Below are positions 1-8,989 of a stretch of 64,000 nt of DNA, piece after piece. The first letter of the stretch is position 1, and each line of letters begins with the position of its first letter. Source of the DNA: Bacillus carboniphilus (GTDB lineage: Bacteria; Bacillota; Bacilli; Bacillales; JC228); contig NZ_BAAADJ010000014.1 in NCBI RefSeq assembly GCF_039522365.1, positions 70,811 to 134,810 of the forward strand, read 5' to 3'. Below the pieces are notes generated by a model, which made no database searches, was not told the origin of the DNA, and saw only the letters and a list, made by a program, of their open reading frames with translations. The position numbers and the translations under genes were made by a program.

Positions 1-12
1 TATCTCCTTTCT
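1..12 (-). promoter_or_regulatory. Shine-Dalgarno of a gene starting left of the window
   Basis: Read on the minus strand the first bases are AGAAAGGAGATA, a good ribosome binding site directed leftwards. The start codon and gene would lie outside the window, so this is only an indication. Confidence 0.35.
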
Positions 13-90
13 ATTTTAAACTAGCAAATTTATCTTACAATAGAGTTGTAATAGAGGGAAGTTATCTGTTTGGCGGTAGGTTTACTAAAC

Positions 91-131
91 AAAAAATAAA
101 AGCCCGTCTTTAACATCAGACGAGCTTTTAA
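91..131 (-). terminator. Intrinsic terminator of the HTH gene
   Basis: An imperfect hairpin (arms AAAGCCCGTCT and AGACGAGCTTT) is followed on the minus strand by a T-rich run. It lies just downstream of the stop of the small HTH gene. Confidence 0.75.
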
Positions 132-141
132 GAAGCATTAT

Positions 142-378
142 TTAATCCCATTGAATGGTGATTAGTTCACGGATGTCTTTTATTTCTAAAGCTTCCGCTA
201 TTAAAGAAAGTAATCGAGTATTGAGGGAGGTTCTTTGATTATTTTTAAGCTCACTAACACTAGCAGCACGAACATTTTCTCCTGTTTTCTGCTTGATTAG
301 TTCAATGAGCTCTTTTTGTTTCATATTTCCCCGCATTTTTAATGCTTCATCTAAGGTGACTTTAATTGATACGGACAT
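142..378 (-). CDS. Small Cro/C1-type helix-turn-helix regulator
   Basis: A 78-residue protein that is almost entirely an HTH domain of the XRE/Cro-C1 kind. The segment KQKELIELIKQKTG followed by ASVSELKNNQ fits the positioning and recognition helices, and the C-terminal part (LLSLIAEALEI) completes the five-helix fold. There is no sensor or oligomerisation domain, so it probably acts as a single-domain DNA-binding protein. A strong ribosome binding site (GGAGGAG) precedes the ATG and a terminator follows. It is monocistronic and its target is not evident. The family assignment is from visible pattern only. Confidence 0.8.
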   Translation of the reverse strand: MSVSIKVTLDEALKMRGNMKQKELIELIKQKTGENVRAASVSELKNNQRTSLNTRLLSLIAEALEIKDIRELITIQWD

Positions 379-510
379 TTGATCTCCTCCTACCTCTATT
401 TTAGTAGATTTCTCAATAATCGCAATTACGATATGGGAAAATATGAGCGTTAATTAATGTTAATTTTGTAGGTATTTTGGAAGGTTTCCAATGTAAGGGT
501 TTAGATGGAG

Positions 511-547
511 AAAAATAAAAAAAGGCGATCACGAGATGTGACCGCAA
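511..547 (-). terminator. Intrinsic terminator of nupC
   Basis: The hairpin arms GCGATCAC and GTGACCGC are separated by five bases, with one mismatch, and followed on the minus strand by a long T-rich run. It lies immediately after the nupC stop codon. Confidence 0.75.
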
Positions 548-563
548 ATGGTTTTTATAGAAC

Positions 564-1775
564 TTAAGGAATGAACATTCCGGCAATTGCTCCACTTAAA
601 AGTGAGGCCATGGCACCTGCAAGAATGGCTCGAACTCCCATTCTTGCTAAGTCGCCTCTGCGTTCTGGTGCTAAACTTCCCAGTCCACCTAAGATAATAG
701 CAAGAGACGAGATATTAGCAAAACCACAAAGTGCAAAACTAATAACAGCAACGGTTTTGGACGATAGATTCGGAATTTCAGGTGCAAAGTTTGAGTACGC
801 TACGAACTCATTAAGGATAAGCTTCTGTCCAATATAGTTGCCTGCTTGAATGGCCTCATCCCATGGAACCCCTATGATAAAAGCAACAGGAGAGAAAATA
901 TATCCTAATATCAGTTCAAGGGTCAAACCTTCAAAACCGAATAATAAACCAATGCCGGTTAAAAAGTAGTTTATCACGGCAATCAACGCAATGAATGCTA
1001 GTAACATAGCCCCTATATTTAATGCTAATTGTAACCCTACGCTTGCTCCTCTAGCTGCGGCATCGATAACGTTGGTAGACTCTCTGTCTATATCTATTTC
1101 TGTTTCCTTTGGTTCTGGATGGTCTGTAGTCTCTGGTACAAATATTTTAGCCATGATTAGTCCAGCCGGAGCTGCCATAAAACTTGCAGCAAGTAGATAT
1201 TCCAATGGTACTCCTAAGAGTGAATAACCGATAAGAGTTGAACCAGCTACGGATGCTAACCCACCAGTCATAACAGCGAATAATTCAGAATTCGTCATTT
1301 TATTTAAAAATGGTGCTACTACGAGCGGTGCTTCCGTTTGACCCACAAAAATATTGGCTGCTGCAGACATGGATTCCGCTTTTCTTGTCCCTAACAATTT
1401 TGCTAAGCCACCGCCAAGAAACTTAATGAAGACTTGCATCACCTTTATGTAATATAAAACAGAAATTAAAGCAGAGAAAAAGATGACGACCGGAAGTATT
1501 TGAAATGCGAAGATCACGCCATTTTCCGGGATGATTGGTCCAAAGAGGAAGGAAATACCTTCACCAGCAGCTGCAACAATCTCATTCACTCGATTAGTGA
1601 TCCAGTTGAGGGCCGCTCTACCAAGCTCCCATTTTAACGCAATAAATGCCAATAGAATTTGAATAATGAGCCCGCCTAAAACGGTTCGAAGCTTAATTTT
1701 TCGTTTAGCGTTTGAAAAAATATAAGCAATAAGTAGCAAAATGATGATGCCACCAATACCCCATATATATTGCAT
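564..1775 (-). CDS. nupC: NupC-type concentrative nucleoside transporter
   Basis: A 403-residue polytopic membrane protein of the CNT family, which imports nucleosides with protons or sodium. The N-terminal hydrophobic helices, the central gate region and the conserved GQTEAP motif near residue 145 are all visible, and the length matches bacterial NupC proteins (about 390-410 residues). I place the start at the ATG encoding MQYIWG, which is preceded by AAAGGAG with correct spacing; a longer reading adds nine residues without a ribosome binding site. It is monocistronic, with a terminator downstream. The symbol follows the family; whether it prefers pyrimidine or purine nucleosides cannot be told. 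Confidence 0.9.
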   Translation of the reverse strand: MQYIWGIGGIIILLLIAYIFSNAKRKIKLRTVLGGLIIQILLAFIALKWELGRAALNWITNRVNEIVAAAGEGISFLFGPIIPENGVIFAFQILPVVIFFSALISVLYYIKVMQVFIKFLGGGLAKLLGTRKAESMSAAANIFVGQTEAPLVVAPFLNKMTNSELFAVMTGGLASVAGSTLIGYSLLGVPLEYLLAASFMAAPAGLIMAKIFVPETTDHPEPKETEIDIDRESTNVIDAAARGASVGLQLALNIGAMLLAFIALIAVINYFLTGIGLLFGFEGLTLELILGYIFSPVAFIIGVPWDEAIQAGNYIGQKLILNEFVAYSNFAPEIPNLSSKTVAVISFALCGFANISSLAIILGGLGSLAPERRGDLARMGVRAILAGAMASLLSGAIAGMFIP

Positions 1776-1929
1776 GTAAATCTCCTTTCTTCGTGGGTGC
1801 AATTTATCTCATTTCTTGGTAATCTTATGTTGTCCAAAGAAAGGGATTATATAAAAAAAATTAAGTAGCTATTTTCAAACTAAAACAGTCATTTAAGAGC
1901 ATTTAATAATTTGGAGAGGAAGTAAAAAA

Positions 1930-2169
1930 ATGAAAATTAGAAGAACTGTAATAGAAGAGAAGGAAAGTAAAGTATTTTTATACGAAAATCGAAAGGAATT
2001 TTTCTTTCTAGTAGCACTACCAGATTATCATTGGTCTGATATTGTTACGTATGAAGACAGTCATGGAGATATATTAGAAAGAATGAAGCAGCACTTTCCT
2101 ATGAAATTACAACCAGATACGATAGAAAGTGTAGCAAGTCAAATCTACCAATGGACAAGGGAGATGTGA
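1930..2169 (+). CDS. Small conserved hypothetical protein, YueH-like
   Basis: A 79-residue soluble protein preceded by a good ribosome binding site (GGAGAGGAAG). It begins MKIRRTVIEE and has no signal peptide or membrane segment. Its pattern (short strands around VFLYENRK and FFFLVALP, then an acidic and aromatic tail) resembles my memory of the B. subtilis YueH family of about 80 residues. That is recall, not an alignment. It stands alone, divergent from nupC and convergent with the DUF4397 gene. No function is proposed. Confidence 0.6.
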   Translation: MKIRRTVIEEKESKVFLYENRKEFFFLVALPDYHWSDIVTYEDSHGDILERMKQHFPMKLQPDTIESVASQIYQWTREM

Positions 2170-2192
2170 CCATGGTGAAATGGTCATCTCCA
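2160..2192. terminator. Hairpin between convergent genes
   Basis: GGAGATGACCAT and its near-complement flank a six-base loop across both stop codons. There is no clear T-run, so it may be a weak bidirectional terminator or an mRNA 3' stabiliser. Confidence 0.4.
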
Positions 2193-2885
2193 GTCTTCTG
2201 GAGGATTTTTAAGTAAAAGATGTTCTGCCTGAATGAAACCCCCGTCCTGTAACAAAGTAGTTCCCACCTTTCCTTTATTATCATAGAACAATAGTGTGTA
2301 GGCTGAATTAGGTTGTAGTTGTACTTGTGGAAGTGATACAACTAGTTGATGATTGCCAGTCCGTACTTCTAATGGATAATCTCCCGGTTCAATCGCTGCG
2401 TATTCTGTTGGGGTTTTATAGGTACCAGCTTGAATAATTTTTTCACCTCGGATATAAAGGTGTAATTTAGATCCCCTAGGTAGAAGGTGCAGTAGCCTCA
2501 GTTGTGTTTTTCCTTTCTCAATATTTACTTGATCATCCAGTCGAAGGATATCAAGTAATTTTTGGTTATTTCCAAACAGAACTAAAGTAGATGGAAATTT
2601 ATTGAATTCCATACTTTTTGATACTAAGGTCGTCTCCCGATCACGATGTGTTCGTTTTACTTCTATTAGATGGTACCCAGAAGTTAGTTTGATGTAATGA
2701 CTCCCCTTCCTATTTGAAACATCTGAAATTGTCTTTTCCCCATCTATAAACAAATCTACTTGACCGGAAATATATGTTGTCGACAGAAATCTAAAAGTGG
2801 CTACTGAACTAGATGAGTAAATAGGTGGACTAGGAGCAAAAACTAAAGAGAAAATGAGTGCCACGTTTATCAAAGGTCTACGCAA
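2184..2885 (-). CDS. Secreted DUF4397-domain protein
   Basis: A protein of about 233 residues with an N-terminal signal sequence (RRPLIN, then a hydrophobic stretch ending near PSPPIYSSSS) and two beta-rich units that match the DUF4397 pattern. Each begins with a 'lr.lh..p....v.lyi.Ge' phrase (FRFLSTTY, then LRLLHLLPRG) and continues with YAAIEPGDYPLEV-like strands. DUF4397 proteins are exported, often cell-wall-associated, and of unknown biochemical role. The start is placed at a TTG preceded by GGAAGGAGG with seven-base spacing. The longer ORF from 3017 runs into the 52-bp tandem repeats and would bury the signal peptide, so I reject it. Confidence 0.75.
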   Translation of the reverse strand: MRRPLINVALIFSLVFAPSPPIYSSSSVATFRFLSTTYISGQVDLFIDGEKTISDVSNRKGSHYIKLTSGYHLIEVKRTHRDRETTLVSKSMEFNKFPSTLVLFGNNQKLLDILRLDDQVNIEKGKTQLRLLHLLPRGSKLHLYIRGEKIIQAGTYKTPTEYAAIEPGDYPLEVRTGNHQLVVSLPQVQLQPNSAYTLLFYDNKGKVGTTLLQDGGFIQAEHLLLKNPPEDWR

Positions 2886-2976
2886 AGTGAAGTCCTCCTT
2901 CCAATTCGATAGTTTAGTTAGTTTGGCACTTTTTTTATTTTTATAAACATCTGGAGGAGTAGTGTGGATTGGTATT

Positions 2977-3240
2977 GTGCCCTGATGAGAAGAGAAAAGT
3001 TTAAAGAGGGAACGCAAACCGGAGAAACGAGCCCTGGTAAGAAGAGAAATGCTAAGAGAGGGAACGCAAACCGGAGAAACGTGCCCTGGTAAGAAGAGAA
3101 ACGTTAATAGAAGGAACGCAAACCGGAGAAACGAGTCCTGGTAAGAAGAGAAACGCTAAGAGAGGGAACGCAAACCGAAGAAACGAGCCCTAGTGAAAAG
3201 AAATACGTTAAGAAAGGGAACACAACCCCCAAAAACGTCA
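2977..3240. repeat. Five-unit 52-bp intergenic tandem array (R1)
   Basis: The anchor AACGCAAACCGG, decaying to AACACAACCCCC in the last unit, recurs at 3011, 3063, 3115, 3167 and 3219, exactly 52 bp apart. GAGCCC/GTGCCC recurs at 2977, 3029, 3081, 3133 and 3185 with the same step. Units are contiguous with no spacers, purine-rich on the plus strand, and degrade towards both ends. The array lies between the divergent DUF4397 gene and prfC and contains no convincing ORF. Confidence 0.9.
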
Positions 3241-3396
3241 AAAAAGAGTACACTCACATTAGAAAAAAAGAGCATTTATAACAGCTAGATGGTAGTATAG
3301 TATTTGTTTGATATTTGTAGAAAAGGTTCTACCGATTATTTTTCAGTGAAGCTAAAGACTTATCGTCTTTCATATAGAAAGGAAGAGGAAACAACG

Positions 3397-4971
3397 ATGA
3401 AAAATCTTCAGGATGAGGTTCTTTCGAGAAGAACCTTTGCTATTATCTCCCACCCGGATGCAGGGAAAACGACTTTAACAGAGAAGTTACTATTATTTGG
3501 TGGGGCTATTAGAGAAGCAGGAACGGTTAAAGCAAAGAAGACTGGTAAATACGCAACGAGTGATTGGATGGAAATCGAGAAACAAAGAGGGATTTCTGTT
3601 ACATCCAGTGTTTTACAATTCGATTACGATGGATTTAGAGTCAATATTTTAGATACGCCTGGGCACCAAGACTTCAGTGAAGATACGTATCGGACCTTAA
3701 TGGCGGTAGACAGTGCGGTCATGATTATCGATGCTGCCAAGGGTATTGAGGAACAAACGTTAAAACTTTTTAAAGTATGTGCCATGCGTGGAATTCCTAT
3801 TTTTACATTCATCAATAAAATGGATCGCCAAGGGAAGCAGCCTCTTGAACTATTAGCAGAACTGGAAGAGGTTTTAGGAATCCAATCTTATCCGATGAAT
3901 TGGCCAATCGGTATGGGACAAGATTTCATGGGAATTTATGACCGTTTTCATAATCGAGTTGAATTATTTAAATCGGGAGACCATACAAAGCTTCCACTAA
4001 ATGATGAGGGACAACTTGAGGAATCACACGAGATTGAAGATTCTCCAGTTTTTCAACAAACACTCGAGGAAATTGAGTTATTAAATGAAGCTGGAAATCC
4101 TTTTTCGCGTAAGGATATTGATAATGGTCAGTTATCTCCTGTGTTTTTTGGATCGGCATTAAATTTATTTGGGGTTCAAACTTTCTTAGAATCTTATTTA
4201 CAATTTGCACCGCCTCCAAAGGGAAGAAATTCATCAGCAGGAACCATAGACCCGTTATCGAAGGACTTTTCTGGATTCATCTTTAAGATTCAAGCGAACA
4301 TGAATCCTGCACACCGAGATAGAATCGCATTCCTACGAATTTGTTCAGGAAGCTTTGAAAGAGGAATGCCTGTAACTCTATCAAGAACGGGGAAGCAAGT
4401 GAAACTTTCTCAATCTACAAGCTTCTTAGCAGATGATCGTACAACTGTTAATGAAGCCGTAGCCGGAGACATCATCGGTTTATATGACACAGGCACCTAC
4501 CAGATTGGTGACACCTTAGTTAGTGGTAAGGACACATTTGAGTTTGAACGTCTTCCACAATTCACCCCAGAACTCTTTATGAAAGTGACGGCAAAAAATG
4601 CCTTAAAACAAAAACATTTCCATAAAGGTATGCAACAGCTAGTGCAAGAAGGAGCCATTCAATTATTTAAGACTGCTCAAACCGATCAATACATTTTGGG
4701 AGCTGTTGGACAACTACAATTTGAAGTGTTTGAGCACAGATTAAAGAATGAGTATAATGTGGACATACTTATGGAGCCAATGGGACAAAAAATGACAAGA
4801 TGGGTTGATGCCGAAAAAGTGGATGAAAAGCTATCTAGTCAAAGAAGTATGCTAGTCAAAGACCGTTATGATCGGTTTGTTTTCCTTTTTGAAAATGACT
4901 TTGCTCTAAGGTGGTTCCAAGAAAAAAATCCAGATATTGTGCTGTATCAGCCAATGGAAGATAAAAATTGA
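3397..4971 (+). CDS. prfC: Peptide chain release factor 3 (RF3)
   Basis: A 524-residue translational GTPase that recycles RF1/RF2 from the ribosome after termination. The G-domain shows the P-loop HPDAGKTT, the DTPGHQDF element and NKMD; domain II and the C-terminal RF3 region follow, and the length matches RF3 (about 529 residues) rather than EF-G (about 690). The chosen ATG (MKNLQDEV) follows AGGAAGAGGAAACAACG; a longer in-frame reading from 3304 has no ribosome binding site. It is monocistronic with a strong terminator. B. subtilis 168 is known for lacking prfC, so its presence is a lineage-variable trait. Confidence 0.92.
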   Translation: MKNLQDEVLSRRTFAIISHPDAGKTTLTEKLLLFGGAIREAGTVKAKKTGKYATSDWMEIEKQRGISVTSSVLQFDYDGFRVNILDTPGHQDFSEDTYRTLMAVDSAVMIIDAAKGIEEQTLKLFKVCAMRGIPIFTFINKMDRQGKQPLELLAELEEVLGIQSYPMNWPIGMGQDFMGIYDRFHNRVELFKSGDHTKLPLNDEGQLEESHEIEDSPVFQQTLEEIELLNEAGNPFSRKDIDNGQLSPVFFGSALNLFGVQTFLESYLQFAPPPKGRNSSAGTIDPLSKDFSGFIFKIQANMNPAHRDRIAFLRICSGSFERGMPVTLSRTGKQVKLSQSTSFLADDRTTVNEAVAGDIIGLYDTGTYQIGDTLVSGKDTFEFERLPQFTPELFMKVTAKNALKQKHFHKGMQQLVQEGAIQLFKTAQTDQYILGAVGQLQFEVFEHRLKNEYNVDILMEPMGQKMTRWVDAEKVDEKLSSQRSMLVKDRYDRFVFLFENDFALRWFQEKNPDIVLYQPMEDKN

Positions 4972-4984
4972 AACTAAATTGCTG

Positions 4985-5016
4985 TACCCCCGTATAAAAA
5001 GACGGGGGTTTTCCCC
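4985..5016 (+). terminator. Intrinsic terminator of prfC
   Basis: Arms ACCCCCGT and ACGGGGGT around an eight-base loop, followed by TTTTCCCC. Confidence 0.8.
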
Positions 5017-5040
5017 TACATATATAAAGGAGGAAGTGAC

Positions 5041-8000
5041 TTGAACATCAGTCATTTTTCAATAAGAAGACCTATTTTTACTCTTGTTACGATGCTCTTA
5101 ATTCTAATATTGGGAGGAGTATCGGTTTTACGAATTCCACTTAAGCTAATTCCGGACCTCAATCCTCCAGTTGCAGTAGTCGTTGCTAATTATCCTGGTG
5201 CAGGACCTAAAGAAGTATTGGAAAAAGTAACAAAACCTTTAGAAGCCAATTTGACGACACTCCCAGGAATTAAGACGATTCAATCAACTTCACAGGAGGG
5301 AGCCAATTTCATCTTTCTTGAGTTTTCCTGGTCCACTTCAATAGACGATATTCAAAATGATGTCATTACACGAATTAACCAGACCTCATTACCTGAGGAC
5401 GTGGAACCAAGATTCATGAAGTTTGACCCTTCTCAGTTTCCGATCATACAGTTCTCGTTAAGAGGAGAGGAAGCAGAACAAAAAGATTTAGAAAACCTCA
5501 CCAATGACCTAAAGGTAGATTTAGAACGAGTGAATGGTGTTGCAAGCGTTAGTCTTTCAGGGGTAACCACAGAAGATATTGTGGTCACCTTAAATCAAAA
5601 TCAATTGAAAGCAAACCAGCTAACACAGGATGATATCATTTCTGTTATTAGAGCTAATGAAATTTCTTTACCTGGTGAGCCGGTTATATCAAATGGTGAG
5701 CAATTGACCACGAGGATTATTAGTCAGCTAAAATCTCCAGATGAAATTTCCGATTTGATTATTACTAAAAATCTGGTCACGGGCGAAAATATCCTTTTGT
5801 CAGATGTCGCTGTAGTTGAGAAGAAAGAACGCAATCAAAACGTCATTACTCGTGCTGATGGACAGCCGGCTATGCTTTTGAGTGTATTACAAGAATCAGA
5901 TGCCAACACAGCTCAAGTCTCAAAGCAGTTTCAAGAAAATCTTGAGGAACTCTTATCAAAGGAGCAATATCAGGGCTTAAAAGCGGATATCTTATTTGAC
6001 CAGGGTGATTACATACAAATGGCTATAGGAAATATCACCAATTCTCTCCTTATTGGTGGAGCTTTGGCCATGCTCGTTTTATTCTTATTTTTACGTAATA
6101 TTAAAAGCCCTATCATAATTGGGGTTGCCATTCCTTATTCCGTAATTGTCACGTTTGTCTTAATGTATTTTTCTGACTTCACTTTAAACATTATGACAAT
6201 GGGTGCCCTTGCTCTTGGGATAGGGATGTTAGTTGATAATGCTATCGTCGTAATTGAAAATATCAATCGACACTTAGGAATGGGAAAGACTCCTAAAGTA
6301 GCAGCTAGCGATGGTGCAAAAGAAATTGCATCTGCGATTACAGCTTCAACACTAACAACCGTGGCTGTGTTCATACCTGTTGTGTTTATTAGCGGTATAA
6401 TAGGAGAAATCTTTACAGAGTTTGCATTGACTATATCATTCAGCTTACTAGGGTCACTGGCAGTAGCTTTAACAGTGGTTCCGATGCTAGCAAGTAAGTG
6501 GTTAAAGCCTTCCAGTGTAGTTAAAGAAGAGAATAGACAACAATCATTTCTCATTCGATTGGTAGAAAACGTTATAAAGTGGTCCCTAAGCCATCGATTT
6601 ATCGTCCTTTTCATCACGTTCCTATTATTAGTAGGTGGTGGACTTGGACTGACAAGAGTAGGAACGCAATTCTTACCTAGTACGGATGAAGGATTCTTTA
6701 GTATAGGAATTAGATTGGATAATGGCGTAGCATTCTCTGAAACTGAGGGTGTTGTGGATGCTATTGAGGAAAAACTAAATGGCCATGATGAAGTAGATGT
6801 TTATGTAAGTACAATTGGGTCAACACAAGAGTCCTCCTTTAGGGGTGGTATACAGTCACATCGTGCTGAGATTTATGTGAAAATGAAAGAGGCCTCAGAA
6901 AGAGACCAAACAACTTTAGAGTTTATAGATGAAATTAGGTCAGATTTAGAGAATGCAGCAATTGCTCAAAATGAGACAGCTGTTATAAGGATGGCCACTC
7001 AATCTTCAGCTGGTACAAGTCCACAAACCTTAAGTTTTACAGTTCGTGATCCAAATGAGCAGGCATTGAATGAGGCTGTAGATAAGATTGATGAAGCCAT
7101 TTCGGAAATTGAACATGTTACAGATGTATCTACTGACCTTGAAGATACCATAAAAGAAATACAAATAGCCGTCAATAGAGAGCAGGCAATCTCAAATGGA
7201 TTGGTACCAGCACAAATTGCTACACTGGTTTCAAATGTGACAAGAGGTGTACAAGCAACACAAATTGTCGAAGAAAATGGAGATGTCACAGGAGTATTCG
7301 TCGAGTATAGAGAGGATGCAAGAGATAGTATTGAAAACCTGCGGAAATTGCAGATACGAACTGGTGCAGGTACTTATGTTACTCTAGACCAAATTGCTGA
7401 TATTAGCACTGGTGAAGGCCCTTCAGCCATTCATAGAAGTGATCAACAACTAGCTGTTCAGTTTACAGTCAAGTATTCAACTGACACGAATTTAGGACAT
7501 ATCTCTAATGAAGTTGACCTTGCCATACAGGATTTGAATTTATCCGATAGCACTACACTTGAATTCTCTGGAGATCGCGAGTTATTGGATGATGCCATTT
7601 GGGATATGGGGCTTGCTTTTGTGCTCGCTATCATATTCGTATATTTAGTGATGGCAGCACAGTTTGAGTCATTGAAGACTCCATTTGTCATTATGTTTAC
7701 GGTTCCGTTAATGATTATTGGTGTGAACTTAGCCCTTGTATTTACTGGAACACCAATAAGTGTTACGGCCATCATTGGAGTCATCGTCCTTGCAGGTATT
7801 GTGGTTAATAACGCCATAGTTATCGTTGATTATATTAACCAAAAGAAAGAAGCAGGTCTGGACACATATGAAGCCATCATAGATTCTGTGAAGGTGCGTG
7901 TTAGACCAATTCTCATGACTGCTCTTACAACAATTTTAGGGCTCCTACCATTGGCTTTAGGAATTGGTCAGGGTACTGAATTAAACCAACCGATGGGAAT

Positions 8001-8268
8001 AACGGTAATTGGGGGACTCCTATCAAGTACTTTCTTAACTCTTTTCATTATTCCAATTGTATATAGCTATTTTGATCGTACCACACGATCTATGAAAAAA
8101 TACTTTAGGAAAAAGAAAAGAGAAGAGCAGTATCTTCATCATGCATCCTATTACAATAACCAGGAAAAGAGTGACCGTGATGAGGATGAAACCGAAAAAG
8201 TCATTCGTCTTCTAGAAGAAAGTTTAGAAAAACTTAAAAGAACTTCAAAAAATGGAGATGAAATATAA
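5041..8268 (+). CDS. swrC: RND-family multidrug/surfactant exporter, SwrC-like
   Basis: A 1075-residue proton-driven exporter of the AcrB/HAE1 type. It has the expected two-fold build: TM1 near residues 11-31, a large extracytoplasmic loop, TM2-6 with GMLVDNAIVVIENI near residue 397, then a second half with AGIVVNNAIVIVDYIN near residue 918. The charged C-terminal tail ends in the cytoplasm. Translation starts at TTG behind AAAGGAGGAAG. No adaptor or outer-membrane gene is adjacent, as expected in a Gram-positive. The closest named relative I know is B. subtilis SwrC (YerP), of similar length, linked to surfactin resistance; the substrate here is unknown. Confidence 0.88.
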   Translation: MNISHFSIRRPIFTLVTMLLILILGGVSVLRIPLKLIPDLNPPVAVVVANYPGAGPKEVLEKVTKPLEANLTTLPGIKTIQSTSQEGANFIFLEFSWSTSIDDIQNDVITRINQTSLPEDVEPRFMKFDPSQFPIIQFSLRGEEAEQKDLENLTNDLKVDLERVNGVASVSLSGVTTEDIVVTLNQNQLKANQLTQDDIISVIRANEISLPGEPVISNGEQLTTRIISQLKSPDEISDLIITKNLVTGENILLSDVAVVEKKERNQNVITRADGQPAMLLSVLQESDANTAQVSKQFQENLEELLSKEQYQGLKADILFDQGDYIQMAIGNITNSLLIGGALAMLVLFLFLRNIKSPIIIGVAIPYSVIVTFVLMYFSDFTLNIMTMGALALGIGMLVDNAIVVIENINRHLGMGKTPKVAASDGAKEIASAITASTLTTVAVFIPVVFISGIIGEIFTEFALTISFSLLGSLAVALTVVPMLASKWLKPSSVVKEENRQQSFLIRLVENVIKWSLSHRFIVLFITFLLLVGGGLGLTRVGTQFLPSTDEGFFSIGIRLDNGVAFSETEGVVDAIEEKLNGHDEVDVYVSTIGSTQESSFRGGIQSHRAEIYVKMKEASERDQTTLEFIDEIRSDLENAAIAQNETAVIRMATQSSAGTSPQTLSFTVRDPNEQALNEAVDKIDEAISEIEHVTDVSTDLEDTIKEIQIAVNREQAISNGLVPAQIATLVSNVTRGVQATQIVEENGDVTGVFVEYREDARDSIENLRKLQIRTGAGTYVTLDQIADISTGEGPSAIHRSDQQLAVQFTVKYSTDTNLGHISNEVDLAIQDLNLSDSTTLEFSGDRELLDDAIWDMGLAFVLAIIFVYLVMAAQFESLKTPFVIMFTVPLMIIGVNLALVFTGTPISVTAIIGVIVLAGIVVNNAIVIVDYINQKKEAGLDTYEAIIDSVKVRVRPILMTALTTILGLLPLALGIGQGTELNQPMGITVIGGLLSSTFLTLFIIPIVYSYFDRTTRSMKKYFRKKKREEQYLHHASYYNNQEKSDRDEDETEKVIRLLEESLEKLKRTSKNGDEI

Positions 8269-8276
8269 AGATTGAT

Positions 8277-8308
8277 CAAAAGCTAACCGTAAATGGTTAG
8301 CTTTTTTA
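8277..8308 (+). terminator. Intrinsic terminator of the RND exporter gene
   Basis: Perfect arms AAGCTAACC and GGTTAGCTT around a six-base loop, followed by TTTTTATTTT. Confidence 0.85.
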
Positions 8309-8424
8309 TTTTGGGAAATTTAGTAAAACGGAAGTTATCTTTAAATAATTATCGCCTAGTTTGTAAACAATATAATTGCTAGTCCTTTCAAAAAAAGACC
8401 ACTTGTTTTTAAGGAGCAGACACA

Positions 8425-8499
8425 ATGGAATTATCATACATAGGGAATAAGAAAAAGTACATAATGGAAATGAATGGGTATCATGAAACGGCTGGATAA
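8425..8499 (+). CDS. Possible 24-residue upstream ORF
   Basis: An ATG with a good ribosome binding site (AAGGAGCAGACACA) opens a 24-codon reading frame (MELSYIGNKKK..., ending ETAG) that overlaps the start of the next gene in a different frame. The downstream gene has no clear ribosome binding site, so its translation may be coupled to this small frame. It could equally be a chance ORF. Confidence 0.35.
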   Translation: MELSYIGNKKKYIMEMNGYHETAG

Positions 8500-8965
8500 G
8501 TTAGAAGCAGTACTTTGGAGTGTCGCTCTTCCAGGCTTTTCTCAATTGTTAAGTGGGCAATTCTTGAAAGGTGCCTTATTGGTTCTATTAGAGTTTTTGA
8601 TAAACGTCCAAAGCAATTTTAATGAGGCAATTATGCTGAGCTTTTTAGGTGAAACAAGGAGAGCAGCTGAAATCATTGATTATCAATGGCTAATGTTCTA
8701 TCCATGTTTATATATGTTCGCCATGTGGGACGCTTATAGGTCAGCTATGCGGGAGGAAGAAGAAATGTCCTATCTTCCTTTCGCGTTCGGTGCATATTTT
8801 ATCACGGTTGGTTTAATGTACTCCGTTAAGGTGGAGGTATTTGGTGTATTTATAGGTCCTATTTTCTTTCCAATGCTGAGTTTATTACCAGGTTTGGGTA
8901 TTGGATTTATTATCCGAATGATCATAATGAAGAGTAGGAAGAAAGCTCGACGTAGAGCGGTATAA
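8474..8965 (+). CDS. Hypothetical four-helix membrane protein
   Basis: A protein of 160-163 residues with about four hydrophobic segments (near residues 15-45, 70-90, 100-120 and 125-150) and a basic C-terminal tail (KSRKKARRR) predicted to be cytoplasmic. The start is either ATG 8474 or ATG 8483; neither has a strong ribosome binding site, and a small upstream ORF overlaps it. The opening phrase ALPGFSQLLSGQFLKGALL resembles the start of other small Firmicutes membrane proteins, but I cannot name a family. It precedes the broken terC gene by about 25 bp and may share its transcript. Confidence 0.65.
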   Translation: MGIMKRLDKLEAVLWSVALPGFSQLLSGQFLKGALLVLLEFLINVQSNFNEAIMLSFLGETRRAAEIIDYQWLMFYPCLYMFAMWDAYRSAMREEEEMSYLPFAFGAYFITVGLMYSVKVEVFGVFIGPIFFPMLSLLPGLGIGFIIRMIIMKSRKKARRRAV

Positions 8966-8989
8966 AAACATGACTAGGAGGACACTCAA

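Noticed and set aside
413-595. Minus-strand ORF of 60 residues
   Set aside because: It crosses the nupC terminator and stop region, has no ribosome binding site and has no protein-like pattern.
571-1227. Plus-strand ORFs inside nupC
   Set aside because: They are reverse-strand shadows of the transporter gene; the nupC frame has clear family motifs.
2886-3017. N-terminal extension of the DUF4397 protein
   Set aside because: It would include the tandem repeat DNA and bury the signal peptide; the TTG at 2885 has a very strong ribosome binding site.
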